Position numbers and translations under genes: made by a program. Of a stretch of 64,000 bases of DNA, positions 53,074-61,376 are shown in pieces. Origin of the DNA: Acholeplasmatales bacterium. GTDB taxonomy: Bacteria > Bacillota_I > Bacilli_A > Acholeplasmatales > JAEDCM01. The DNA lies in the NCBI GenBank assembly GCA_017961685.1, contig JAGCWW010000016.1, forward strand, positions 42,367 to 106,366, given 5' to 3'. The stretch's first letter is position 1. Each line of letters begins with the position of its first letter. Under the pieces are notes generated by a model. The model did not search any database. It saw only the letters and a list, made by a program, of their open reading frames with translations, and was not told where the DNA came from.

Positions 53074-54990
53074 ATGGAAAAATGGTATTTTACAAAAACT
53101 ACAAGCCCAAAAAACATTGGCGTTGACAAATATGCTGACTCTAAATTTGGTTTAGATAAATGGAATTCCTTTACCAGAGAAATAATACAAAATTCCCTTG
53201 ATGCGAGAGACGATTCAGGCAATCCTGTCAAGGTTTCTTTTGACATAACAGAAATCTCTCTTGACCAAATGCCTGGAGGAGATTATATAAAAAAAGTTGT
53301 GGATGCCTGTCTATCGATGAATAATATTAATCATCAAACAAGAGCAATGTACCAGAACGCTCAAAAAATATTGGATCAATTGACTATTCAATTATTAAAA
53401 ATAAGCGATGAGAATACTAACGGAACAGCTTCTGGAATTGATGATGGTTGGGGAGCACTAGTCTATGACGAAGGAGTATCCAAAAAAAATAGGCCTGGTT
53501 CAGCAGGAAGCCATGGCGTTGGTAAAAAAGTTCCGTTTATGATTAGTGGAATCAACACGGTTTTCTATAGCACTAAAAATGATATTGAATCATTATTTGA
53601 AGGCAAAACATCTTTCGTTAATTTTGACATTGATGGAGAAACATATGATCCTGAGGGGTGGTATGGGGAAGTAAACGATGACGAAACCGATAGACGTAAG
53701 AAAGTAGAACCGATAATTATAACAGATGACACAAATATTGATGATTTTTTCCTTAGAAGAGATAAAAAAGGAACAGATGTTATTATAGCAGGCGTAGAAA
53801 TAAATGATCAGTTAGAAGAAAGCAAAAAGAAGATAATAAATTCAATATTAGAAAATTTCTTTGTCGCCATACTTGAAGAAAAACTTGTTTGTAACGTTTT
53901 TGGAGAAGAAGTAAATAAGGCTAATTTCTCAATTATAATGAGTAAGTATTATCAGACAAACAAGAAAAATTTTTCGAAAATAGATGAATATAAGAATGTT
54001 TTTAATGGGAACTTGAGAGACTATTATAGAGTTTATTGCGAGGAACCAATGAAGTTTCCTTTGGAATATGAGGGAATTACTTATGGATATGTAAACTTGT
54101 TTTTTGACAAAGGAAATGAAAAAAATAAAAAGTACTACTGCATAGTACGAGAGCATGGAATGAAAATTCAAGATCGTCAAATATCAAATGCAGAAACAGC
54201 ATTTTCTGGGGTTGCTTTAATTACTGATGTTAATTCACCAGAAATTGAAGAAAAAGAGAGAATTAACGGTCTTTTAGCAGCAAGAGAGAATGCTGCACAT
54301 GACGATTTTGTTATAGAGGACGAAAAAATACCTTGTGAAGAAAGAACAAAAGTGCTAATTGAGTCAATGTATAGACAAATTGAGGAGTATATAATTAGTC
54401 AAACTGTTATAAATGTATCAGATGAGACTCCTTTAGAGGGACTTGATGATATGATTTCAATGCCTTCAATTCTTTCTAAAGCAACTCTTAATAGGGGATC
54501 AGTTGTGAAAAAGAAAAACAAGAAAAAGACTTCTAAACGCGGTAGCGCTCAAAGAGCTAAAAACTATGATGATGGAACAGGCGGCTCAGGAGACGGTGAT
54601 AAGAAACATAAGGATAAAGGGCATAGAAATCCTGCAAAAGAAGGAGACACTTTTGAGGCTAATTTATTAAAAAACTACACTATGGAACCAGTATTTTTCA
54701 AAGTTGAAAATAAATATGTTCTTAAGTTTGCTGCCTCTGAAAATGTTAAGAGTGCAAAAATTAGAGTTCAGGCTTTTTCGGTTGATGGAAAGGTAACATT
54801 TGTTAATAATTTGATAAAGTCTGCCACAAAAAATGGAAAGAAAATGAAAGTAAATGGATACTTTATTGAAAAAGTTAAAATCAACAAAGATGAAATTAAT
54901 GTTCTAGAGATTGAAATAAAAGACGGGCTTGATTATAGTTTGGATTGTGATATAAGCGCCGATGTAAAGAAGGTGGAGCAAGATGCTTAA
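53074..54990 (+). CDS. GHKL/MORC-like ATPase of a putative defence cassette
   Basis: 638 residues. GHKL (Hsp90/MutL/MORC-type) ATP site: N-box FTREIIQNSLDARDD (E36, N40, D43), a G1-like DDGWGAL region, and G2/lid GSAGSHGVGKKVPF near 143-156. A transducer-like region follows to about 470 (PLEYEGITYGYVNLFF, REHGMKIQDRQISN). About 478-530 is a Lys/Gly-rich flexible linker (KKKNKKKTSKRGSAQRAKN and DGTGGSGDGDKKHKDKG), then a beta-rich C-terminal domain. GHKL ATPases clamp onto DNA or partners in an ATP-dependent way. ATG 53074 with GAGGTG. Its stop overlaps the next gene by 8 bases. No match to a named system that I can make. Confidence 0.85.
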   Translation: MEKWYFTKTTSPKNIGVDKYADSKFGLDKWNSFTREIIQNSLDARDDSGNPVKVSFDITEISLDQMPGGDYIKKVVDACLSMNNINHQTRAMYQNAQKILDQLTIQLLKISDENTNGTASGIDDGWGALVYDEGVSKKNRPGSAGSHGVGKKVPFMISGINTVFYSTKNDIESLFEGKTSFVNFDIDGETYDPEGWYGEVNDDETDRRKKVEPIIITDDTNIDDFFLRRDKKGTDVIIAGVEINDQLEESKKKIINSILENFFVAILEEKLVCNVFGEEVNKANFSIIMSKYYQTNKKNFSKIDEYKNVFNGNLRDYYRVYCEEPMKFPLEYEGITYGYVNLFFDKGNEKNKKYYCIVREHGMKIQDRQISNAETAFSGVALITDVNSPEIEEKERINGLLAARENAAHDDFVIEDEKIPCEERTKVLIESMYRQIEEYIISQTVINVSDETPLEGLDDMISMPSILSKATLNRGSVVKKKNKKKTSKRGSAQRAKNYDDGTGGSGDGDKKHKDKGHRNPAKEGDTFEANLLKNYTMEPVFFKVENKYVLKFAASENVKSAKIRVQAFSVDGKVTFVNNLIKSATKNGKKMKVNGYFIEKVKINKDEINVLEIEIKDGLDYSLDCDISADVKKVEQDA

Positions 54991-55864
54991 AAGATATTCT
55001 ATACCAGTATTGACAAGTGAAGAAAATTCAGCATATAGAGATAATTATAAGTTTGATATTTCAATAGTTGATCAACGAACAACAAAAGAATTTGCTGTTA
55101 TTAGTGTAAAAGTTGATATGAATTCAGAAACATTAAACAATTATCTAAACAGCTTAAGTGCAAAAATAGGGTTAAGAATAAGCACAAATCTACATACATT
55201 TTTCAATGAGTATTCAGGCATTTCAGAAGATTTAGAGGTCAAGATACCAGTAACACAATTGGAACGAATTGATAAGATTAAAATCGTAGGATATATTTTA
55301 ACTTCTAAAAAAGTGATTTATGATTGGAACGAGGAGCTAAAAGAGATATATGAACAGTCCTATAAATTTGAACTATTACCTAACGAGATCCTCGGGGAGT
55401 CAAACGAAGAAATAACAAATTATAGGGAAGCAGGAAGTTCATTTATTAGCATATGTAAGGCATCAGATCAAAGCAATAAAGGTCTATTATTCTCGATAGC
55501 AAAAGAAAATATGATTCAAGTCAAAGTTGGCGACGAGTATAATGAGTCATTTAATAAGCTCCAAAGCGAAGAGAAAAAAGTATGCGTAAAGGACATAATG
55601 AATTCATTTTTGGCATTTAATTCAATTCTTTATGCAATCAATAAAATGGTAATGGAAGATGAGCCGATTGACAAATACTCTAAAAATGTGTGGTTTAAAG
55701 CTTTAGATTATAATTTTGACGACCCTAAGTATGATGACTTTGAAAGTTTTATCACTGCTATGCAAGATAAGTGCGATGTTGATGAAATAATGCGTATAGC
55801 ACAAGCTATTATGAATAATCAATTGGAACTTAAAACAATTGATACATGGAGGAGGATTAGATGA
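54983..55864 (+). CDS. Unknown protein, third gene of the GHKL cassette
   Basis: 293 residues. No recognisable family. First 110 residues look beta-rich (YKFDISIVDQRTTKEFAVISVKVDMNSE); there is a long central mixed region and a helical C-terminus (DVDEIMRIAQAIMNNQLELKTIDTWRRIR). No membrane helix, zinc motif or clear nuclease motif is visible. Starts at ATG 54983 with AAGGTGG, overlapping the ATPase gene by 8 bases, and ends in TGA overlapping the next ATG (ATGA). Tight coupling on both sides indicates a complex made in fixed proportion. Confidence 0.78.
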   Translation: MLKRYSIPVLTSEENSAYRDNYKFDISIVDQRTTKEFAVISVKVDMNSETLNNYLNSLSAKIGLRISTNLHTFFNEYSGISEDLEVKIPVTQLERIDKIKIVGYILTSKKVIYDWNEELKEIYEQSYKFELLPNEILGESNEEITNYREAGSSFISICKASDQSNKGLLFSIAKENMIQVKVGDEYNESFNKLQSEEKKVCVKDIMNSFLAFNSILYAINKMVMEDEPIDKYSKNVWFKALDYNFDDPKYDDFESFITAMQDKCDVDEIMRIAQAIMNNQLELKTIDTWRRIR

Positions 55865-56667
55865 TGACTTTAAAAAGAATAAAGTATTCCTCATACGATG
55901 AGTTGCTAGATAAACTAGATAGCATAGAACTTGAATCGTTCTTTAAAAAAGACACAAATTCTATTTTATCATTGGTCGAGACATCAAGTGAAAAAATAAT
56001 TGTTAATGGAAGCGAAGTTGACATAGAAATAAATATAGCTGAGTATGAAAACATAAATAAAAATGCTAAAAACTCTGGAGAAAGTTCTGTTGCAATAGCA
56101 AAGAAACTGTATGAAGATTTTGTTGTTAATGGAGAAAAAGTACCTACAAAACTAATGTATGAAAAAGAGTTTTGGGCATATATGAACTTGACTATATTTT
56201 TTGACTTAATCAAAGAAAAATATTTTGATGACTTAAAAGATATATCTAGTATGTCTGATAGCGAAAAGAAGGCATTACGAGATAAAATAGCAAGATTTTA
56301 TTTTAATATTGGAGGATTGAGTAAGCTTGACAGAACTGGATTAAGATTCTTATGGGTTTTAGCTGATTTAACATATTATAATAACGGGTTTGACTTGTTA
56401 CAGGTTGCTTGGGACTTTATAGACCCATTTAAGGCTATTCAAGAGTGTGTGTTGGGCAATAACCCATATATTCTTAAGGCTTTTGCTAAAGCTATTCAAA
56501 TATTAAATTGTGATCCAAAAATAAAAAATCACGAAAACAGAAAAATAATTCCATTACATATTAGAAATTATGCGTGCAACCATTTTGTAGATGCGTATAC
56601 TGATATAGAAGAATTAGGTAAGATTTTAGCTGATCAAATACAATTAATAATGAAAATAGCTAACTAA
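55861..56667 (+). CDS. Unknown protein, fourth gene of the GHKL cassette (DUF6339-like?)
   Basis: 268 residues. GESSVAIAKKLYEDF, VPTKLMYEKEFWAYMNLTIFFDLIK, and a basic-aromatic patch (DKIARFYFNIGGLSKLDRTGLRFLWVLADLTYY) are the most conserved-looking parts; they remind me of the DUF6339 family, which I cannot verify. Rich in Tyr, Phe and Trp, soluble. GGAGG at 55849-55853. Either ATG 55861 or 55864 may start the gene. Last gene of the cassette; no terminator found before the flavodoxin promoter. Confidence 0.75.
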   Translation: MMTLKRIKYSSYDELLDKLDSIELESFFKKDTNSILSLVETSSEKIIVNGSEVDIEINIAEYENINKNAKNSGESSVAIAKKLYEDFVVNGEKVPTKLMYEKEFWAYMNLTIFFDLIKEKYFDDLKDISSMSDSEKKALRDKIARFYFNIGGLSKLDRTGLRFLWVLADLTYYNNGFDLLQVAWDFIDPFKAIQECVLGNNPYILKAFAKAIQILNCDPKIKNHENRKIIPLHIRNYACNHFVDAYTDIEELGKILADQIQLIMKIAN

Positions 56668-56673
56668 ATGAGT

Positions 56674-56679
56674 TATAAT
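56674..56679 (+). promoter_or_regulatory. -10 box of the flavodoxin gene
   Basis: TATAAT with no good -35; lies 7 bases after the cassette stop codon and marks the end of the island transcript. Confidence 0.5.
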
Positions 56680-56703
56680 AGAAATGTACAAGGAGTGATA
56701 TAT

Positions 56704-57162
56704 ATGAAAAGTTTAGTTGCTTATTTTAGCGCATCAGGAGTAACAAAAAAAGCAGCTTTAGATTTAGCTAAAGCAAAAGATGCTGATTTATTTGAAATAG
56801 AACCAGTAAAAAAATATACTAGTGAAGATTTAGATTGGACTAATAAGAGTTCTAGATCTAGTATAGAAATGAATGATAAATCATCTAGACCTGAAATTAT
56901 AAGGAAAGATTTAGATGTAGATTTATATGATACTATTTATGTAGGATTTCCTATTTGGTGGTATACAGCCCCAACAATAATTAATACATTCTTAGAAACT
57001 TATAATTTTAAAAATAAGAAAATAGTATTATTCGCTACATCAGGTGGATCTAGATTTTGCGATTCATTAAAAGATTTAAAAGTATCAGTTGATAGTAGTA
57101 ATGAAATAGTAGAAGGTAAAATATTAAATTATTATTCTACAATTGAATTAAAGAATTTATAA
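56704..57162 (+). CDS. Flavodoxin family protein
   Basis: 152 residues. FMN phosphate loop YFSASGVTKKAALDLAK; then VGFPIWWYTAPTIINTFLE, the second FMN-contact loop, and FATSGGSRF, the third. This is the short flavodoxin_4 type (as in BilS-like and YfjX-like proteins) used for electron transfer or quinone/nitro reduction. Start is ATG 56704 with AAGGAG; the longer in-frame start would contain the -10 box. Unlikely to be part of the defence island. Confidence 0.9.
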   Translation: MKSLVAYFSASGVTKKAALDLAKAKDADLFEIEPVKKYTSEDLDWTNKSSRSSIEMNDKSSRPEIIRKDLDVDLYDTIYVGFPIWWYTAPTIINTFLETYNFKNKKIVLFATSGGSRFCDSLKDLKVSVDSSNEIVEGKILNYYSTIELKNL

Positions 57163-57173
57163 AATAAAAACTC

Positions 57174-57201
57174 TTGCAAACTAAAAAAAACGTGTTATAA
57201 T
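57174..57201 (+). promoter_or_regulatory. Promoter of a putative small RNA
   Basis: TTGCAA (57174-57179), 16-base spacer, TATAAT (57196-57201). Confidence 0.7.
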
Positions 57202-57207
57202 AAAAAT

Positions 57208-57298
57208 ACAACAAACCATATAAATTAGGGCTATATCGCCCATCGTTAAATAAAGGTGTAATTGTTAATGACTAAATAATTACACCTTTATTTTTTTT
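57208..57298 (+). ncRNA. Candidate small RNA or leader with strong terminator
   Basis: About 91 bases from the predicted start to a T-tract. It holds a hairpin GGGC-TATATC-GCCC (57228-57241) and a 16-bp terminator stem (57248-57263 with 57278-57293; core TAAAGGTGTAATT/AATTACACCTTTA), followed by T8. The longest ATG frame in it is three codons. It could be a stand-alone sRNA or an attenuated leader of plsC. No riboswitch class that I know matches. Confidence 0.5.
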
Positions 57299-57314
57299 CT
57301 TCAATTTAAAAAAA

Positions 57315-57340
57315 TAAAGATATATAATATAATATCTTTA
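57315..57340 (+). promoter_or_regulatory. plsC -10 box inside an inverted repeat
   Basis: TAAAGATAT-N8-ATATCTTTA, perfect 9-bp arms; TATAAT at 57323-57328 is in its centre. Candidate operator. Confidence 0.55.
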
Positions 57341-57351
57341 GAGGGGATATT

Positions 57352-58227
57352 ATGAAATTAGATTATTATGATCCTAAAACAAATAAATTTCCTTATCCAG
57401 AAAAAACTGATAAACACTATATAATTATTAAAAAAGATAGAGGTATTATCTTTGATAGTAATTATCCTTATGTTGATAAATCTAAAGGCTTTAGATTCAA
57501 GAGATTTTGGATTAGATTAATTATAGTCTTATTAGTTTTTTTAATGACCAAAATAAGATTAGGATTAAAGGTAAAAGGAAAGAAGAACTTAAAAAATAAT
57601 AAGAAACTAATAAAACAAGGTGTCATATCTGTATCTAATCATATTCACATGTGGGATTATTTAGCTATCATGAGAACAGTTAGACACTACAATTGGCCTT
57701 ATGTTTTAGTATGGAATAAAAACGTTAATGATAAACAGGGTAAAAATGTAAGGTATGTTGGTGGTATACCAATACCTGAAAATATTGGTGGAACTAAAAA
57801 ATATTTAAAAGATATAAATGAATTACTAGATAGTGGTAATTGGTTACATTTATATGCGGAAGGATCTATGTGGGAATATTATAAACCAATTAGACCATTT
57901 AAATTAGGTGCCTTTAAACTTGCTCAACAATTTGATAAACCAATAATTCCTATTGGTTTTTCATATAGAAAACCTAATATTATTAGAAGAAAAATATTTA
58001 GACAAATTGCTTGTATTAATATAACTATTGGAAAACCACTATTTATTAATAAAGACTTAGATAAACATGAACAAATTATAGATTTAGCTAATAGATGTCA
58101 TGATGAAGTATGCATTTTATCAGGTATAAATCCTAGTGAAAATTTATATGAAAAAATATATAACAATTCAAAGAGAATAGATTATTATACTAATACTTAT
58201 GGAATTAAGTATAAAGGCTCAAAATAG
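57352..58227 (+). CDS. 1-acylglycerol-3-phosphate acyltransferase family protein (PlsC-like)
   Basis: 291 residues. Membrane helix at about 53-72 (IRLIIVLLVFLMTKIRLGL), then the HX4D motif SNHIHMWDYLA, block II YVGGIPIPENIGGT, block III HLYAEGSMWEY (EGxR replaced by EGSM) and block IV PIIPIGFSY. Adds a second acyl chain to lysophosphatidate in phospholipid synthesis. Its N-terminal 50-residue extension (YDPKTNKFPYPEKTDKHYII) is unusual. GAGGGG ribosome site. A cyclophilin-like gene follows after 20 bases. Confidence 0.88.
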   Translation: MKLDYYDPKTNKFPYPEKTDKHYIIIKKDRGIIFDSNYPYVDKSKGFRFKRFWIRLIIVLLVFLMTKIRLGLKVKGKKNLKNNKKLIKQGVISVSNHIHMWDYLAIMRTVRHYNWPYVLVWNKNVNDKQGKNVRYVGGIPIPENIGGTKKYLKDINELLDSGNWLHLYAEGSMWEYYKPIRPFKLGAFKLAQQFDKPIIPIGFSYRKPNIIRRKIFRQIACINITIGKPLFINKDLDKHEQIIDLANRCHDEVCILSGINPSENLYEKIYNNSKRIDYYTNTYGIKYKGSK

Positions 58228-58247
58228 CGGTTTATAGGAGGTTTAAT

Positions 58248-58751
58248 ATGAAAGGAAAAGTTGGTAATATTATATTTATTGTTATTCTTTTTGCCCTTAT
58301 GATTGCTCTTGCAATTATAGGATTAATTAATTCAAAAAAAGAGGAAGAATATTTCGTACCTTCATTTATCTATCCTAGAGTAGAAATGAAGGTTAATGAT
58401 TATACTTTATACATTAGATTAGATAATAATCCTAGTGCTAATGCTTTCTATCAAAAGATTAATGAAAATGAAACTTTAACTATTAAGTTTACGGATAATA
58501 CTTTTGAGAAAGTAGGAAACTTAGGTTTTACTTTAACTACTAATGATTCTACACAAAAAGCAGAAGCTAATGATGTAATGTTATACCAAGGAAATAAATT
58601 ATGCTTATTCTATGATGAAAATACTTATAGTTATACAAAACTTGGTAAGATTATTAACAATACAGGTGTTGATTTAAAAACAATACTTTCTGGTAGTGAA
58701 GTAACTATTAGTTTTAAAATAGAATCACTTATTGTTTTATTTGGAGAATAA
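58248..58751 (+). CDS. Membrane-anchored cyclophilin-like fold protein
   Basis: 167 residues. N-terminal anchor 7-29 (IIFIVILFALMIALAIIGLI), then a cyclophilin-like beta-barrel (PF18050 type): VNDYTLYIRLDNNPSANAF, GNLGFTLTTNDST, ANDVMLYQGNKLCLFYDENTYSYTKLGKI, and SGSEVTISFKIE at the end. These TM1367-like domains lack isomerase residues; the role is unknown. AGGAGG ribosome site. Probably on the plsC transcript. Confidence 0.82.
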   Translation: MKGKVGNIIFIVILFALMIALAIIGLINSKKEEEYFVPSFIYPRVEMKVNDYTLYIRLDNNPSANAFYQKINENETLTIKFTDNTFEKVGNLGFTLTTNDSTQKAEANDVMLYQGNKLCLFYDENTYSYTKLGKIINNTGVDLKTILSGSEVTISFKIESLIVLFGE

Positions 58752-58759
58752 TAGATACT

Positions 58760-58784
58760 TTTATTATTTGTGTTAAATAATAAA
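58760..58784 (+). repeat. AT-only inverted repeat after the cyclophilin-like gene
   Basis: TTTATTATTT-N5-AAATAATAAA, perfect 10-bp arms; may be a weak terminator. The rest of the 158-base gap up to 58851 shows nothing else. Confidence 0.45.
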
Positions 58785-58851
58785 TAAAGAATTAAAGTAA
58801 AGGTAAACAATAATAAAAAAATATGAAAATATTAAGTTATCACAATAGTAA

Positions 58852-58876
58852 TATTATAACTTCATATGTTATAATA
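58852..58876 (+). promoter_or_regulatory. Inverted repeat over the -10 box of the DUF1538-PII operon
   Basis: TATTATAAC-N7-GTTATAATA, perfect 9-bp arms; TATAAT at 58870-58875 is inside the right arm. Candidate operator for the transporter-PII operon. Confidence 0.6.
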
Positions 58877-58909
58877 CTTCTATGATAGAATCGTTTGGAA
58901 GTGAAAATT

Positions 58910-60463
58910 ATGTTAAAAGTATTTTTAGAAAAACTAAAAGAATCAGCTATGAGCGTTCTACCCGTAACACTAATAGTATTAATTCTATCATTTACTCCAC
59001 TAGCAAAACTAGATGGTAAAGAACAAATAGTTTTTGGAGTATGCGCATTACTATTAATTGTTGGAATTAGTTTATTTAGTTTAGGTGTAGATTTTTCTAT
59101 GTCTGATATGGGTGAACAGGTTGGATCATCTTTGGTTAAGACGAAGAAGATATTCATCATCTTATTAGTAGCCTTTATAATGGGGCTATTAATAACAATC
59201 GCAGAGCCTGACTTATCAGTATTAGCTGGGCAAATAAAAGGAGTATTTAATGGTAATAAATGGATACTAATAATATCTATTGCCTTAGGTGTTGGTATAT
59301 TCTTATTACTTGCTGTATTAAAGATGATAACAAAGACTAATTTAAGTATGATGTTACTATTCTTCTATATGGCAATGTTTGCTGTTACAGCACTACTAAT
59401 AGAACTTGGAAATTCTAATTTCCTAGCCATTTCTTTTGATTCTGGTGGTGTAACAACAGGACCTATTACAGTACCATTTATAATGGCTTTAGGTGTTGGT
59501 ATAGCTGCAACTGTTGGTGGACGTGATTCTAAAGAAAACTCATTCGGTTTAATTGCTTTATGTAGTGTTGGACCAATTCTAGTAGTATTACTTTTAGGTT
59601 TAACTATTAATAGTTCAAATTTAGGACCAGATATTATCACTAGTGATTTAGAATCATATAAAGTAGCTGGTAATGTAGTTGTAGAATTCTTCAAAGGATT
59701 ACTTGAAGAAGGTGTTGGTGTATTAGTTGCCTTAGCATTAATTGTTGCTGTATTCTTAGTAATTAACTTTATCTTCATTAAACTTCCAAAAGTTAAATTA
59801 GCAAGAATCGGTGTAGGTTTGGCCATTACATATGTTGGTTTAGTAATATTCTTAACAGCAGCAAAAATTGGATTCTTACCAATAGGTTATAAATTAGGTA
59901 GTTTAATGGCTGAAAATAAAACAGCTTTAGCAATATTTGGATTTGTACTTGGTATGGTTGTAGTTTTAGCCGAACCAGCAGTACATGTTTTAACAAAACA
60001 AGTAGAAGAAGTTACAATCGGTGCTATAAAGAAAAGAACAATGCTTATTGCTTTATGTATAGGTGTTGCTATTTCAATTATGCTTGCAATGATTAGAATT
60101 ATATTCAACTTCTCATTATTATATTACATTATCCCAGGATACTTAATTTCACTTGGATTAGCATTCTTTGTTCCATCGATCTATACAGGTATTGCGTTTG
60201 ACTCAGGTGGAGTTGCATCAGGTCCACTAACATCAAGCTTTATCCTACCATTTGCGATAGGCGCATGTATATCTGTAAATGGATTAGAATCAGAGAACTT
60301 ACTTGGTACTGGTTTTGGTATCGTAGCAATGGTTGCTATGACACCACTTATTACAATCCAATTACTTGGATTTAAGTCAGTAGTACAAAGAAAAGTAGTT
60401 GCTAAACATAGATTAAAGACTATTATTTCTAGTGATGATGAACAAATCATTAACTTTATGTAA
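58910..60463 (+). CDS. DUF1538 membrane protein, duplicated
   Basis: 517 residues, about 12 membrane helices. Two homologous halves: FDSGGVTTGPITVPFIMALGVGIA in the first and FDSGGVASGPLTSSFILPFAIGA in the second, each preceded by a IAEP/LAEPAVHVL-type stretch. The repeated FDSGGV-x2-GP-x-T motif resembles a substrate or ion site in antiparallel transporter repeats. DUF1538 proteins have no proven function; here two PII-like proteins follow, suggesting a transporter controlled by PII-type sensors. ATG 58910 with GGAAGTG. Confidence 0.88.
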   Translation: MLKVFLEKLKESAMSVLPVTLIVLILSFTPLAKLDGKEQIVFGVCALLLIVGISLFSLGVDFSMSDMGEQVGSSLVKTKKIFIILLVAFIMGLLITIAEPDLSVLAGQIKGVFNGNKWILIISIALGVGIFLLLAVLKMITKTNLSMMLLFFYMAMFAVTALLIELGNSNFLAISFDSGGVTTGPITVPFIMALGVGIAATVGGRDSKENSFGLIALCSVGPILVVLLLGLTINSSNLGPDIITSDLESYKVAGNVVVEFFKGLLEEGVGVLVALALIVAVFLVINFIFIKLPKVKLARIGVGLAITYVGLVIFLTAAKIGFLPIGYKLGSLMAENKTALAIFGFVLGMVVVLAEPAVHVLTKQVEEVTIGAIKKRTMLIALCIGVAISIMLAMIRIIFNFSLLYYIIPGYLISLGLAFFVPSIYTGIAFDSGGVASGPLTSSFILPFAIGACISVNGLESENLLGTGFGIVAMVAMTPLITIQLLGFKSVVQRKVVAKHRLKTIISSDDEQIINFM

Positions 60464-60474
60464 GGAGGTTTCTT

Positions 60475-60870
60475 ATGGGTAAAAAGAAAGAATTAGAAAA
60501 TACCTTAGGTAAAGTAAAAACTGAAGGTTTACAAGCTCCAGTAAAATTAAAGATTTTAGTAACTATCATCGATAGAAAAAAGGTTGACTTTTATGTATCA
60601 AACCTTGAAGGTTTTGGAGCTAATGTACAAGAAATAATATATGCTAGTGGTACTACACCAAGAAAAGATATTTTTGGTATAAAGGTATCAGAGAAGGCAG
60701 TATTACTTTCAATGGTTAGAGAAGATAGAATTAAAGAAATCCTAGCTACTTATGAAGATAAATATTTCCAAACTAAAAATGGTAAAGGTATTGCCTTTAC
60801 TATTCCAGTCAAATCAATGATTGGTGTTATGTTATATCAATTCCTAGCAGGTATAGAAAAGGAGAAGTAA
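60475..60870 (+). CDS. PII-like signalling protein, copy 1
   Basis: 131 residues. Basic N-terminus then a ferredoxin-like PII fold: LKILVTIIDRKKVDFYVSNLEGFGANVQEI, the loop AVLLSMVREDRIKEILATYE and GIAFTIPVKSMIG. Best matches a PII-like or GlnB/GlnK-type trimeric sensor that binds ATP/ADP or a second messenger; the T-loop Tyr is absent. AAGGAGG ribosome site 11 bases after the transporter stop. Partner of the next gene. Confidence 0.85.
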   Translation: MGKKKELENTLGKVKTEGLQAPVKLKILVTIIDRKKVDFYVSNLEGFGANVQEIIYASGTTPRKDIFGIKVSEKAVLLSMVREDRIKEILATYEDKYFQTKNGKGIAFTIPVKSMIGVMLYQFLAGIEKEK

Positions 60871-60871
60871 T

Positions 60872-61318
60872 ATGGATAAGAGATATGAATTAGTTGTTTG
60901 TATTGTAAATAAAGGTTTTAATGAACAAGTAATGATTGCCGCTAAAAACTGTGGTGCTAAAGGAGGTACAGTAATCAATGCTAGAGGTACAGCTAAAGAA
61001 GATGTTGCTAAAAGATTTGATTACATCGTAACTCCTGAAAAAGAAATAGTATTACTTGTTGTTCCATTTGAAATAAAAGATCAAATCCTACATGCTTTAT
61101 ATCAAGAAGTTGGACTTCAAACTCCAGGTCAAGGTATAATCTTCACTGTTCCTGTTGATGAAACTGCTGGTATTGGTAAGAAGAGTGCTAAGAACGAAAA
61201 AGCTGAAGAAGTAAGTTATGAAGAATATAACAAAGCTAAAGCAGAAGAGATAGAAAAATTAGAAGAAACTACTTCTGAAGTTCAAGAAAATGTTGAAGAA
61301 GAAAAAGAGGAAAATTAA
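60872..61318 (+). CDS. PII-like signalling protein, copy 2, with acidic tail
   Basis: 148 residues. PII fold: YELVVCIVNKGFNEQVMIAAKNCGAKGGTVINARGT, then EIVLLVVPFEIKDQILHALYQEVGLQTPGQGIIFTVPVDETAGI, close to PII-type C-terminal sequence. The TPGQGIIFTVPVDE end is the B/C-loop area. A Glu-rich 35-residue tail follows (EEKEEN at the end). Starts 1 base after copy 1; likely forms a mixed or separate trimer controlling the DUF1538 transporter. Confidence 0.88.
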   Translation: MDKRYELVVCIVNKGFNEQVMIAAKNCGAKGGTVINARGTAKEDVAKRFDYIVTPEKEIVLLVVPFEIKDQILHALYQEVGLQTPGQGIIFTVPVDETAGIGKKSAKNEKAEEVSYEEYNKAKAEEIEKLEETTSEVQENVEEEKEEN

Positions 61319-61331
61319 TTCCTCTTTTTAA
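61302..61331 (+). terminator. Terminator of the DUF1538-PII operon
   Basis: AAAAAGAGGAA/TTCCTCTTTTT, 6-base loop; starts inside the last codons of copy 2. Confidence 0.85.
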
Positions 61332-61336
61332 ATATA

Positions 61337-61345
61337 TGGTATAAT
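61337..61345 (+). promoter_or_regulatory. Extended -10 promoter of the GNAT-membrane gene
   Basis: TGG immediately followed by TATAAT (61340-61345). Confidence 0.6.
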
Positions 61346-61376
61346 AAAAGTATACATACGTTAAAGAGGTGGTTAT

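Noticed and set aside
57208..57298. Known riboswitch upstream of plsC (fluoride, preQ1, purine, c-di-GMP)
   Set aside because: None of the conserved cores that I know for these classes is present.
59365..59826. Long minus-strand open frames across several genes (for example within DUF1538, uvrA and pgk)
   Set aside because: No ribosome sites and low-complexity products rich in Ser, Ile and Pro; they are shadows of the plus-strand genes.
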